Shown here: positions 1 to 8,929 of the stretch, in pieces | Layout: every line of letters starts with the position of its first letter | Position numbering within the stretch: the stretch's first letter is position 1 | Origin: Marinirhabdus sp963799365 | Lineage (GTDB): Bacteria; Bacteroidota; Bacteroidia; Flavobacteriales; Flavobacteriaceae | DNA: 64,000 nt | NCBI GenBank assembly: GCA_963799365.1 | Contig: CAWCWV010000017.1 | Coordinates: 248,001-312,000 of the forward strand | Direction: 5' to 3' | Program-made: the position numbers and the translations under genes | Notes under the pieces: generated by a model | Databases searched by the model: none | Seen by the model: the letters and a program-made list of their open reading frames with translations, nothing else | What the model was told of the DNA's origin: nothing

Positions 1-12
1 AATAATCCAGCC

Positions 13-3000
13 ATGAAAAAGATACTACTAGTTAGCTTCGGGTCATTATTCATAATAAGTTGTACAGATTCAGCTACTGAGAAAAACAGAGATGGAGCTT
101 ACACAGGTAAAGCGGAAACATTATTTACGAAGGTATTTTCAGAACAAAGCAATCTAACTTTCACCAACACCATTAGAGAAGACCTGGAATTCAACTTTCT
201 TAACTATCCCTATTTATATGCCGGGGCAGGTGTAGCCATTGGCGATGTCGACAAAGATGGCCTAGAAGATATCTTTATTGTTTCAACGTTTGGAGCCAAT
301 AAACTATATAAAAATAATGGGGATTTTGTTTTTGAAGATATTTCTAAAAATGCCTTAGTAGAAGATGTTTCTGGCTTCACCACTGGAGCGAGTATGATAG
401 ATATTAACAATGATGGTTGGTTGGATATTTACGTGTGCAAAGCAGGTTCGCTAAACGACGATGCTGCACGGAGAAATAAGTTGTATGTAAATCAGCAAAA
501 TGGAACATTTAAAGAAATGGCCAAGCAATACGGACTAGACGACCCCGGATATACCACACAAGCATATCAACTGGATTATGACAAAGATGGAGATTTAGAT
601 ATCTATGTGGTTAATTACAGATACGATTTTAAAAACAATACCAGAATTAGCAGTAAAATACAATCGGAGATTGAAGAGATTACGAGTGACCAGCTATACC
701 GCAACGATGGAGAAACTTTCACTAAAGTAACTGGCGAAGCAGGAATTTATAACAAAGCCTGGGGATTGGCAGGTACTGTTGGGGATTTTAATAACGATGG
801 TTGGGATGATATTTATATTTCTAACGATTTTTTAGAACCAGACATACTCTATATCAATCAACAAAACGGAACATTTAAAGATGAATTAAAAAACTATTTT
901 AATCATATCTCTTTTAATAGTATGGGAGCAGATTATGCAGATTTGAATAACGATATGTATCCTGACCTCATAACAGTAGACATGCTAGCTGAAAACTATG
1001 CACGTAGCAAAGAAAACATGGCTTCCATGAGCACCGAAAATTTTATGAGCATGGTAAAGGTGGGATACCACCACGCCTATATGGCAAATATGCTTCACAT
1101 AAACTCAGGACATGGTAAATTTATAGAAACTGCCCAAATGAGCGGTGTGGTAAAAACTGATTGGAGTTGGGCACCTCTTATAGCAGATTTTGACAATGAC
1201 GGGCTAAAAGATATTTTTATAACCAATGGTATATATAAAGATTATCACAACCAGGATTTTAGAAATCAGTTAAAAGCTATTAACGAGAAGGGAGGATCTA
1301 TGACCTTAGAAGCTTTATTGGCTATGATGCCTGCTGAAAAGTTAGACAATTATATCTATAAAAATAATGGCGACCTCACTTTCACAAAAAAAATTGAAGA
1401 GTGGGGATTAAAAGATCCAAGCTTCTCCAATGGTGCAGCCTATGCAGATTTTGATAACGATGGTGATTTGGATTTGATTGTAAATAATATTAAAGATGAA
1501 ATAGGTCTTTATAAAAATAATAGCAATCAAAATTTTATTAAAATTCAATTAAAAGGCCCTACAACGAATACACAAGCCATAGGAGCTGAAGTATTTGTTA
1601 AGACCGAGAAAGGCACCCAATTCCAACAATTATATGTAGCGCGGGGTTATGAATCTTCGGTAGCTCATACGCTAAACTTTGGTCTGGGCGATACTAAAAA
1701 TATAGAAGAAATTATTGTGCAATGGCAAAACGGCACTTCATCTACCCTTAAAAATCAAAAAGCAAACCAGCAAATCACTATATCACAAGCCAACGCTGTG
1801 GCTTCTACGCTAGATATTAGAAACAAAAAAGGGTTAAAGAAAAACATAGGTCCTACAGCTATAGCTCTTAACTATATGCACAAAGAGAATGATGTAAATG
1901 ATTTTGATATCCAATTATTATTGCCCCAAAAACAATCCAGCAAAGGAACAGGTATTGCAAAAGCAGATGTAAATGGAGATGGCCTTGAAGATATGTTTGT
2001 AGGAAATGCAGCAGGTGCTCCAGCTACACTATTTCTTCAAAATGCAGACGGTACTTTTACTGAAAACGATATATCGCTTTGGAAAAAAGATGCAGTATAT
2101 GAAGATGCGAATGCCCTGTTTTTTGATGCAGATAGCGACGGTGACCAAGACTTATATGTTATAAGTGCGGGATACAACTTAAAAGAGAATGACCCACTGT
2201 TGCAAGACCGTTTGTATATAAATGACGGGAAAGGAAATTTCAGTAAAAAAGCAAATTCACTGCCCGTCATACGCATTTCAGGAAAAGCTATTGCAGCGGC
2301 AGACATAGATGCAGATGGAGATTTAGACTTATTTATAGGTGGTAATGTTGTACCTGGAAAATATCCCTTGGCGCCTAACTCCTATTTACTTCAGAATAAC
2401 AACGGGGTTTTTAAAGACATTACCTCAAGTAATAAAGACCTGATAAACCCGGGAATGATTTCTGAAGCTTTGTTTACAGATTATGATGGAGACAAAGACC
2501 TAGATCTTTTGTTGGTTGGCGAATGGATGGCACCCACATTTTATAAGAATGAAAAGGGTTCTTTTACCAAAACCGAAACGGAAGCCTTTAAAAATAAAGA
2601 AGGTTGGTGGTTTAGCGCTATCCAAAAAGATATGGATGGCGATGGGGATATGGACTATTTCTTCGGAAATATGGGAATGAATAATAAATTTCATCCTTCA
2701 GAAAAAAAGCCTCTTTTTATAAATGCAAAAGATTTTGACAACAACGGAAGTTTCGACGTTGCTATGAGTAAAATAAGTAATGGCAAAATAGTTCCAGTGA
2801 GAGGAAAAGAATGCAGTAGCCAGCAAAATCCGTTCCTCCTTGAAAAAATTGGCACGTATAAAGAATTTGCGAACCTGGAGTTCGAGGAAATTTATGGAAA
2901 AGAAAAGTTAGACGATGCATTTAAACTAACCGTCCACACCTTTGAATCTATATATGCGCAAAATAATGGCAATGGAACTTTCACTGTAAGGAATTTACCC

Positions 3001-3303
3001 AATATGGCCCAGCTAGGTCCTACCCTTTCTCTACTGACCAAAGACTTTAATAACGACGGAAACTTAGACATCATGGGTGTAGGTGGTATATACGATGCTG
3101 AAGTAGAAACTATACGTTATGACAGTAATTATGGCTACGTATTATTAGGTGATGGAAAAGGTGCTTTTGAATACTCCAAAATGTACGATCCTTACCTCAC
3201 TACTGATGCCAAGTGCATTACCGAAATAAACATAAAAGGAAATCCCTATTACGTAGTGGTGAGCAATAATGCACCTTTGGAAGTCTTTACATTTCAACCT
3301 TAG
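13..3303 (+). CDS. FG-GAP/VCBS-repeat lipoprotein with ASPIC/UnbV domain (CRTAC1-like)
   Basis: A 1096-residue protein, probably a surface or periplasmic lipoprotein. The N-terminus has a hydrophobic signal ending in a lipobox, with Cys17 as the lipidation site. Along its length are many calcium-binding FG-GAP-type motifs of the form DxDxDGxxD (for example DVDKDGLEDIF, DINNDGWLDIY, DFDNDGDLDLI, DIDADGDLDLF), which fold as blades of a beta-propeller. Between two groups of blades, around residues 510-590, lies an ASPIC/UnbV-like segment (IGAEVFVKT, then VQWQNGTSSTL). The family is common in Bacteroidota, often near SusCD or glycan genes, but its substrate here is unknown. The start is only 12 bases into the window, so its promoter is not visible. 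Its stop codon abuts the stop of the converging gene. Family call is firm; function is not. Confidence 0.9.
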   Translation: MKKILLVSFGSLFIISCTDSATEKNRDGAYTGKAETLFTKVFSEQSNLTFTNTIREDLEFNFLNYPYLYAGAGVAIGDVDKDGLEDIFIVSTFGANKLYKNNGDFVFEDISKNALVEDVSGFTTGASMIDINNDGWLDIYVCKAGSLNDDAARRNKLYVNQQNGTFKEMAKQYGLDDPGYTTQAYQLDYDKDGDLDIYVVNYRYDFKNNTRISSKIQSEIEEITSDQLYRNDGETFTKVTGEAGIYNKAWGLAGTVGDFNNDGWDDIYISNDFLEPDILYINQQNGTFKDELKNYFNHISFNSMGADYADLNNDMYPDLITVDMLAENYARSKENMASMSTENFMSMVKVGYHHAYMANMLHINSGHGKFIETAQMSGVVKTDWSWAPLIADFDNDGLKDIFITNGIYKDYHNQDFRNQLKAINEKGGSMTLEALLAMMPAEKLDNYIYKNNGDLTFTKKIEEWGLKDPSFSNGAAYADFDNDGDLDLIVNNIKDEIGLYKNNSNQNFIKIQLKGPTTNTQAIGAEVFVKTEKGTQFQQLYVARGYESSVAHTLNFGLGDTKNIEEIIVQWQNGTSSTLKNQKANQQITISQANAVASTLDIRNKKGLKKNIGPTAIALNYMHKENDVNDFDIQLLLPQKQSSKGTGIAKADVNGDGLEDMFVGNAAGAPATLFLQNADGTFTENDISLWKKDAVYEDANALFFDADSDGDQDLYVISAGYNLKENDPLLQDRLYINDGKGNFSKKANSLPVIRISGKAIAAADIDADGDLDLFIGGNVVPGKYPLAPNSYLLQNNNGVFKDITSSNKDLINPGMISEALFTDYDGDKDLDLLLVGEWMAPTFYKNEKGSFTKTETEAFKNKEGWWFSAIQKDMDGDGDMDYFFGNMGMNNKFHPSEKKPLFINAKDFDNNGSFDVAMSKISNGKIVPVRGKECSSQQNPFLLEKIGTYKEFANLEFEEIYGKEKLDDAFKLTVHTFESIYAQNNGNGTFTVRNLPNMAQLGPTLSLLTKDFNNDGNLDIMGVGGIYDAEVETIRYDSNYGYVLLGDGKGAFEYSKMYDPYLTTDAKCITEINIKGNPYYVVVSNNAPLEVFTFQP

Positions 3304-3963
3304 TTAGAAAAATTCCCGATATTGCAGGACCCTAAAATCAATTGTATTGAAGTTAGGGTCTTTCTTTTTTAATTCTTTATACAACGCAATGCTTCCAACG
3401 GCTCTATTGGCAGCGCCACTTGGAGCTGTTAAAGACACGGTTTTAATAAGTCGGTTACTTTTGGGAAGTTGAAAAGTATGTATACGAGGTACTTCCGCAG
3501 ACACTACTTTTAAAGAAAGCTGATAGGTTTTTAAGTGTCTTCGGAAGAAATACTCAGGCCCGTTTTTACTGTTTCCGCCTGTAAAAAGCAGGGTATTCAC
3601 TTTAGGACGTTTTTCTAACACTGAGATCAAATCCCTCAAGATAACATCTTGCATCCCCAGATCGCTGGCATCCACTTTTTCGCGTATTGCTGAAGCTACA
3701 ATATCGCAAATCCCAATTCGATGGGCTTTCAAAAAATTTTTTCGTTGTTGGATAGCCAGTTGCGTGGTTTCATAGCTTAGTTGTAAGTTGAAAATGCTAT
3801 CCATGATAGGCCATAGTTGTCCATCCCTGCTACCATAGCAAAAGTTTACATCATTTACTTTCAGGTCACCTGTTGTAAATCTGGGCGGTGGCAACGTACC
3901 TACAATAAGCTTGGTTGCTCCTTCGGGTATAAATGGTGGGTATGGATGGGTGTGGTGGAACAT
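3304..3963 (-). CDS. Uracil-DNA glycosylase family protein
   Basis: A 219-residue protein resembling the uracil-DNA-glycosylase superfamily members annotated in Bacteroidota. Near the N-terminus, LIVGTLPPPRF followed by FCYGSRDGQLWPI looks like the glycosylase motif-1 region, where a GxxP-type loop and an aromatic residue build the uracil pocket. A later LLFTGGNSKNG segment could be the central beta-strand and loop. The likely role is base-excision repair in the cytoplasm, but catalytic residues were not confirmed. It converges on the upstream lipoprotein gene with the two stop codons directly adjacent (3301-3303 and 3304-3306). Its C-terminus (IDFRVLQYREFF) looks complete, so the reading frame really runs through the terminator hairpin. 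Medium confidence in function, high in the gene. Confidence 0.7.
   Translation of the reverse strand: MFHHTHPYPPFIPEGATKLIVGTLPPPRFTTGDLKVNDVNFCYGSRDGQLWPIMDSIFNLQLSYETTQLAIQQRKNFLKAHRIGICDIVASAIREKVDASDLGMQDVILRDLISVLEKRPKVNTLLFTGGNSKNGPEYFFRRHLKTYQLSLKVVSAEVPRIHTFQLPKSNRLIKTVSLTAPSGAANRAVGSIALYKELKKKDPNFNTIDFRVLQYREFF
3328..3370 (+). terminator. Rho-independent terminator for the FG-GAP gene, inside the converging CDS
   Basis: GACCCTAA at 3328-3335 pairs perfectly with TTAGGGTC at 3353-3360 and is followed at once by TTTCTTTTTT. This is a classic stem plus U-tract for plus-strand transcripts, 25 bases after the stop of the lipoprotein gene. The whole hairpin lies in the last codons of the minus-strand glycosylase-like gene. 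Confidence 0.75.
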
Positions 3964-4014
3964 GGATTCTATTCTTGCTGTTCATGAATTTTGAGAAAAT
4001 TTCATCATTCTTTG

Positions 4015-4048
4015 CCCTAGCCCTAGCCCTAGCCCTAGCCCTAAAGGG
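4015..4048. repeat. CCCTAG hexamer tandem repeat ending in a CCCTAAAGGG palindrome
   Basis: Four copies of CCCTAG plus a last CCCTAA lie in tandem and run into a small palindrome, CCCTAAAGGG. The array sits in the 179-bp gap between the glycosylase-like gene and pssA. A shorter relative (GCCCTAGCCCTGAAGG) occurs near 7349-7364, and GCCCTGAAGGG is one arm of the palindromic element at 51752. It is most likely a fragment of an intergenic repeat family. Confidence 0.85.
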
Positions 4049-4142
4049 AAGATCGATGAAATTTTCAGTACGGTAAATTGGATAAATACAGTTGTTCAAA
4101 TAAAATTTGCATCTTAAAAAGTATAACTATTTTAACACACAA

Positions 4143-4877
4143 TCACTTCCAAATCAAGGACATCACTACATAAACTAGTAATATTACAGGAATCGCAATA
4201 AACTGAAGTAACACGATAGCAAGCAAACAAATTAATAAAAACACATACCGAAGCAGATTAGATTTGATATCCCAGGTCTTAAATTTTAAGGCAAATAAGG
4301 GAATTTCAGCATTCATCAAAATACAGCCAAGGAGGGTAATGCCAATTAAAAACCAAGGATTTAAAATAATAACCTCAGTTAATGCAGAAGGTTGAAAAGT
4401 AAGTATTAATGGCAGACTTAAAATAAGCAATGTATTTGCTGGTGTTGGCAATCCAATAAAACTGCTAGTTTGACGAGTATCAACATTAAATTTTGCAAGA
4501 CGATAGGCAGATCCTACTGCAATGAGTAATCCAATAAACGGTACATATTGATGCCAGCCAGCATTCCATCCTTCCGAAGAAAAATTATCGGCAATAGAAA
4601 TAGGACTTCCTAAAATACTTTCGGAGAGTAGCTGCACCATCACTACAGCTGGGGCAACCCCGCTTGTAACCATGTCGGCCAGAGAATCTAGTTGTAATCC
4701 AACTTCACTATGGGCATTCAACATTCTTGCTGCAAGTCCGTCAAAAAAGTCGAAAAATATACCAGTAAACACAAAGTATGAAGCTGTCACCAAGTCGCCA
4801 GAAATAGCAAAAAAAATAGCTACGCAGCCACATAATAAATTGAGAGAAGTAATAAGGTTGGGTATTTGTTTCACCAT
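4143..4877 (-). CDS. pssA: CDP-diacylglycerol--serine O-phosphatidyltransferase
   Basis: A 244-residue multi-spanning membrane enzyme that transfers phosphatidyl from CDP-diacylglycerol to L-serine, the first step to phosphatidylserine and then phosphatidylethanolamine. The CDP-alcohol phosphatidyltransferase signature DGxxAR(8x)GxxxDxxxD is intact: Asp46, Gly47, Arg51, Gly60, Asp64 and Asp68. The N-terminus (IPNLITSLNLLCGC) is typical of the family, and several hydrophobic spans follow to the end. The length fits the class II, Gram-positive/Bacteroidota-like enzyme. It is divergent from the PorV2-like gene, with about 100 bp between their starts. The assignment is secure. Confidence 0.93.
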   Translation of the reverse strand: MVKQIPNLITSLNLLCGCVAIFFAISGDLVTASYFVFTGIFFDFFDGLAARMLNAHSEVGLQLDSLADMVTSGVAPAVVMVQLLSESILGSPISIADNFSSEGWNAGWHQYVPFIGLLIAVGSAYRLAKFNVDTRQTSSFIGLPTPANTLLILSLPLILTFQPSALTEVIILNPWFLIGITLLGCILMNAEIPLFALKFKTWDIKSNLLRYVFLLICLLAIVLLQFIAIPVILLVYVVMSLIWK

Positions 4878-4975
4878 AAAAATGCGTATAGGTGTAAAAA
4901 TAAGAAACTATTTTCGTCTAAGCCCTATACAGCACAATATCTAAACAAAATAATAGTTTAGTATTCTGTAAAATA

Positions 4976-6071
4976 ATGAGATATTTGCCCAAAATTGACA
5001 GCTTGAAACAGCACATTTTTTTCTTTTTAGTACTCACCACTTGTATAGCTTCTGCACAAACGGTTAGAAAATATTCTAACGAGTTTATGAATATTGGCGT
5101 AGATGCGGCGGCTTTTGGAATGTCCAATGCTGTGGTAGCTTCTACAAACGACGTAAACAGTGGGTATTGGAATCCCGCCGGACTGGTTGGTCTGGAAGAC
5201 AAGCAACTCTCTCTAATGCACGCCTCATATTTTGCAAATATTGCCAATTATGACTATGTAGGATTTGCAATGCCACTAGACAATCAAAGTGTTGTAGCAC
5301 TTTCTATTATAAGATTTGGAGTGGATGACATTTTAAATACTACCCAACTTATAGACGAGCAGGGGAATATAGATTACAACCGTATTAGTTTATTTTCTAC
5401 GGCAGATTATGGAGTTACTTTTTCTTACGCTCGCGAATTGCCTTTAGACGGATTAAACCTTGGTGTTAATGCCAAAGTGATTAGAAGGATTATAGGTGAG
5501 TTTGCCTCTTCCTGGGGTTTTGGACTGGATGTAGGTATTCAGTTTAACAGTGGAAATTGGAACTTTGGTTCCATGGCACGTGATATTACGACCACATTTA
5601 ATGCCTGGACCATAGATGAAGAACAGTTTGCAACTATTTCGGGAGCGGTGGAAGGACAAAACCAGGAACTTCCTGAAACGACCGAAATTACTATTCCGAA
5701 ATTACAATTGGGAGCCGCTAGAAAATTTGTTTTCCACTACGACTTTGAGTTGCTGGCCGAAGTAGACCTCAACTTTCGTTTTGCACAGACCAACGATATT
5801 ATATCTACTTCTTATGCAAGTATAGACCCCGCATTGGGATTACAATTTGGATATATTGAAATGATTTACGTACGTGCCGGGATGGGTAATTTTCAGAACA
5901 TTCAGGCAATTAGACGGTAGTGAATCGGTTGGTTTTCAGCCTAATATTGGCGTAGGCTTCAAATATAAAGGAATACAAATTGATTACGCCCTTACCGATA
6001 TTGGAGACCAGAGTGCAGCCCTATACTCCAACGTATTCTCTGTAAAACTGGACTGGAGCATCTTTCGTTAA
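4976..6071 (+). pseudogene. PorV2-like type IX secretion protein, frameshifted
   Basis: The intact part (4976-5920, 314 codons) starts with a signal peptide ending near SAQ and continues with NIGVDAAAFGMSNAVVAS and GYWNPAGL, hallmarks of PorV/PorQ outer-membrane beta-barrels. These work with the type IX secretion and gliding machinery. The frame then ends early, after GNFQNIQ. The missing C-terminal strands continue in the +1 frame up to 6071 (QLDGSES, then GFKYKGIQIDYALTDIG and a terminal LDWSIFR). Removing one G near 5906-5907 restores one protein of about 364 residues. Either a one-base sequence error or a true loss of function; loss of the last strands of a barrel should be fatal to folding. 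The PorV2 name comes from overall similarity, not a search. Confidence 0.8.
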
Positions 6072-6159
6072 AATTCCAATCCCGATAGCTCTCGGAACCA
6101 AATAAAACAAAAACCAAAATATTTAATTTGTATTTTGCAACACATAAAACACTAGCGTC

Positions 6160-7335
6160 TTGTTTCAGAAAATAGTACTCCTCTTTCTTTTCTTTTTACT
6201 GAAAATTTCAGCTGTAGCGCAATATATTCCGCTATCACCAAGCGCTGAAATAAGCATTCTAACCATTGGCCCAGGAGATAATCTCTATGATAAGTTTGGT
6301 CACAGTGCTTTTTATATTCAAGATCCAGAAAACGGTATACAAGGCATCTACAATTATGGTGTATACGATTGGGACACCCCAAATTTTTATTTAAAATTTG
6401 CACAAGGGAAGCTACTCTATAAATTAGAAGGTGTGCAAGCACAATCTTTTTTGGAAAATTATATCCAACAAAATCGCTGGATAAAACAACAAGTTCTAAA
6501 CCTTACCTATACTGAAAAACAAGCCGTTTTCACTTTTTTAAACAACAACCTAAAACCCGAAAATAAATACTACAAATACGATTTCTTTTACGACAATTGT
6601 GCTACTAGAATTAGAGATGTTTTAGTTTCTGTTTTAGGAAATGATCTTGAGTACACAGACGATTTTATTGCTGAAAACAAATCTTTTAGGCACCTTATTC
6701 AGCAAAATGTACATTGGAACACCTGGGGAAGCTTGGGAATGGATGCGGCAATTGGTGCCGTTACAGATGTAAAAGCGAACTCATGGCAATATCAGTTTTT
6801 ACCAGATTATGTTTATAAAGCAGCAGCTACAGCCACAATTACAAAAGGCGAGCGTATCCCTTTAGTAAAAGAGACAAAAACGCTCTTTGAAAGTTCCAGA
6901 AAAGAAGTGGCACCAAATTTCATTACCTCTCCCCTTTTTGTTTTCTTAGGACTGGGATTTCTTATTATAGGTATTACAGTTAGAGACAGTAAGCGCAACA
7001 AACGTAGCAGAGGCCTGGATGTAACTATTTTTGCCATTACTGGGATTATTGGCATCTTTCTTTGCCTATTGTGGTTTGCAACAGACCATAGTGCTACGGT
7101 CAATAACTATAACCTTTTGTGGGCTTTTCCATTTTCAATATTTATTGCAGTTGCCATTGGGAAGAAACAACCAAGGTTATGGGTACGGCGTTATGTGATT
7201 TTCTTGTTACTTTTATTGGTATTACTAACCATACATTGGTTTACCGGCGTACAGGAATTCGCTTACGGGTTTATTCCTTTGTTTGTGGCTTTAACTATCC
7301 GCTATTTGTATTTGCTGAAGGCATTAAAGGTATGA
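6160..7335 (+). CDS. DUF4105 (Lnb-like) membrane protein
   Basis: A 391-residue protein with a TTG start at 6160, which directly precedes a good signal peptide (about residues 1-20). The periplasmic part carries the DUF4105 signature: GHSAFYI with His48, then YNYGVYDWDTPNFYLKF, and later YYKYDFFYDNCATRIRD, whose Cys and the His would form a papain-like site. About four or five membrane spans make up the C-terminal 150 residues. DUF4105 resembles the Lnb family of lipoprotein N-acyltransferases, so a role in lipoprotein or lipid acyl transfer is a reasonable inference but is not shown here. It follows the PorV2-like gene after 88 bp. A TATTTTGC box at 6131-6138 resembles a Bacteroidota -7 element. 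Confidence 0.85.
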   Translation: MFQKIVLLFLFFLLKISAVAQYIPLSPSAEISILTIGPGDNLYDKFGHSAFYIQDPENGIQGIYNYGVYDWDTPNFYLKFAQGKLLYKLEGVQAQSFLENYIQQNRWIKQQVLNLTYTEKQAVFTFLNNNLKPENKYYKYDFFYDNCATRIRDVLVSVLGNDLEYTDDFIAENKSFRHLIQQNVHWNTWGSLGMDAAIGAVTDVKANSWQYQFLPDYVYKAAATATITKGERIPLVKETKTLFESSRKEVAPNFITSPLFVFLGLGFLIIGITVRDSKRNKRSRGLDVTIFAITGIIGIFLCLLWFATDHSATVNNYNLLWAFPFSIFIAVAIGKKQPRLWVRRYVIFLLLLLVLLTIHWFTGVQEFAYGFIPLFVALTIRYLYLLKALKV

Positions 7336-7445
7336 TTCGCCAGCACTGGCCCTAGCCCTGAAGGCACCTTTGCTGAAAATAAAAATTTTAACACCATAAG
7401 ATTACCACCTACAAGCAAAGGATACTATAGTACTGACACTGATTA

Positions 7446-7499
7446 CTAATTAACCATTTCACTAATTAACTATTTAACCAATAAACCAATTCACTAAAA
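7446..7499. repeat. 8-nt-period tandem array abutting the wcaJ-like stop codon
   Basis: Read on the minus strand, directly after the TGA stop of the initiating transferase, come units such as TTAGTGAA, TTGGTTTA, TTGGTTAA, ATAGTTAA, TTAGTGAA and ATGGTTAA with an 8-nt step. The rest of the 164-bp gap (7336-7445) holds a GCCCTAGCCCTGAAGG repeat fragment and nothing else I recognise. Confidence 0.75.
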
Positions 7500-8894
7500 T
7501 CACTGTCCTCTAAAGAAAATAATTGTGCTTAAGGTTTTAATCACGATACTTATATCCAAAAAGAGGCTCCGTCTTTTAATATAGTAGAGATCGTATTGTA
7601 GTTTTTCCAGGGCATCTTCTTGGGTCATTCCATATTTTGCATTTACCTGTGCCCAGCCGGTTACTCCTGGCTTTACCAAGTGACGCACTTCATAAAAAGG
7701 AATTTTTTTTGAAAGTTCTTTTATAAAAACAGGTCTTTCGGGACGTGGACCTATTACACTCATATCCCCTTTTATCACATTGATAAACTGCGGAATTTCA
7801 TCAAACCGCGACCGTCTTAAAAATCGGCCAAATTTAGTCACCCTTGTATCTTTCTTTGAGGCAAATTGAGCGCCGTCTTTTTCGGCGTTCACAACCATAC
7901 TTCGAAGTTTATAAATCCTGAAATGCTTCCCATTTTTACCGACACGGGTTTGCGTATAGAAAACGGGGCCGCGATTGCCAATGATATTTCCAATGAGGAT
8001 AAGTGGAAAAATAGCGACTCCAAAAGCTAGTCCAATAATTGAGAACAATAAATCTAAAATGCGATGAAAAAATAGGTATAGTTTGTTCTGATTACTTCTG
8101 CTAAACGGGAAGTATCTGTAAAAATCCTGTTCTACATATTGCACGGGGATTCTATGGGTGAGCTCTTCATACACCTGGGTATATTCACGAATGGGCACCC
8201 CTTTTTCCAGTAAGGAAACCAATTGATTATTCACTTCAATAGTCATTGCGTGTGTCTGTGGGGTGGCGACAACAATTTCAGAAATTGAAGCTATTGCCAC
8301 AGTTTCAGCTATATTTTCAGTAGAAAAAAGAAAAAGCTCTTCCGGCAATTGTACTGTTATAGGTTTCTTTTCTATGTTAATAAAACCTACAATTTTATAA
8401 TTAGGATCCGATTTCTGTAATGCCTCTAAAATTTTCAATACCGAAGCTGAGTCTGTAATTAACAACACTTTCTTAAAAAAACGAGGAGCCGAAACAAGGG
8501 CAATATATGCATAGCGCCAAAGAAATAAAGCTATGTTTATAGAAAGGAAAAAATAGATTATCTGCATTCTGTTCGCAGGAAGTTGTGGTGTATAAAATGG
8601 TGTAAGCAAGTAAAATAGCACTGTTACCGAAGAGGTAAGAATGATGTTTTGTACCACTGTTTCAAACTTGGCTGCTTTTTGTAGGTTGTACAGTTCGAAA
8701 ATAGTAGCGAATACTGTTAAGTATAATGCTAGTACGATAGACCAAACCCAACGTGTAGCATCTATCCTAAAATAATCGAATTTAAAAACGAGGCCAACCA
8801 CATAAAGCAAAGCTAACACCGAACCTATATCTAACAAACGTAAAAGGATTTTACGTTCAGAAATATCAAAGTGGATATTCGATTTCTGTGACAT
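7500..8894 (-). CDS. Polyprenyl glycosylphosphotransferase (WcaJ/WbaP-type initiating transferase)
   Basis: A 464-residue membrane enzyme that loads the first sugar-1-phosphate onto undecaprenyl phosphate. The N-terminal third has four hydrophobic spans, then a nucleotide-binding-like middle domain (KVLLITDSASVLKILEAL), another hydrophobic segment near residue 280, and the catalytic bacterial sugar-transferase domain in the last 180 residues. There KLRSMVVNAE, RRSRFDEIPQF, GDMSVIGPRPERP and KPGVTGWAQVN are all intact. It is the promoter-distal end of the minus-strand polysaccharide locus. The small transferase at 51901-52491 belongs to the same superfamily, so the locus has two possible initiating enzymes. 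Sugar specificity cannot be read from the sequence. Confidence 0.93.
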   Translation of the reverse strand: MSQKSNIHFDISERKILLRLLDIGSVLALLYVVGLVFKFDYFRIDATRWVWSIVLALYLTVFATIFELYNLQKAAKFETVVQNIILTSSVTVLFYLLTPFYTPQLPANRMQIIYFFLSINIALFLWRYAYIALVSAPRFFKKVLLITDSASVLKILEALQKSDPNYKIVGFINIEKKPITVQLPEELFLFSTENIAETVAIASISEIVVATPQTHAMTIEVNNQLVSLLEKGVPIREYTQVYEELTHRIPVQYVEQDFYRYFPFSRSNQNKLYLFFHRILDLLFSIIGLAFGVAIFPLILIGNIIGNRGPVFYTQTRVGKNGKHFRIYKLRSMVVNAEKDGAQFASKKDTRVTKFGRFLRRSRFDEIPQFINVIKGDMSVIGPRPERPVFIKELSKKIPFYEVRHLVKPGVTGWAQVNAKYGMTQEDALEKLQYDLYYIKRRSLFLDISIVIKTLSTIIFFRGQ

Positions 8895-8929
8895 TAGGAT
8901 GGTTGATTTGGAATGTTAAAAATAGCTAT

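Noticed and set aside
4015..4048. Telomere-like repeat
   Set aside because: CCCTAG resembles telomere units, but only about five copies occur, inside a bacterial gap, next to a related palindrome fragment.
3866..4099. 77-residue ORF with RARARARA
   Set aside because: Product of the CCCTAG hexamer repeat and the antisense/overlap of the glycosylase-like gene start.
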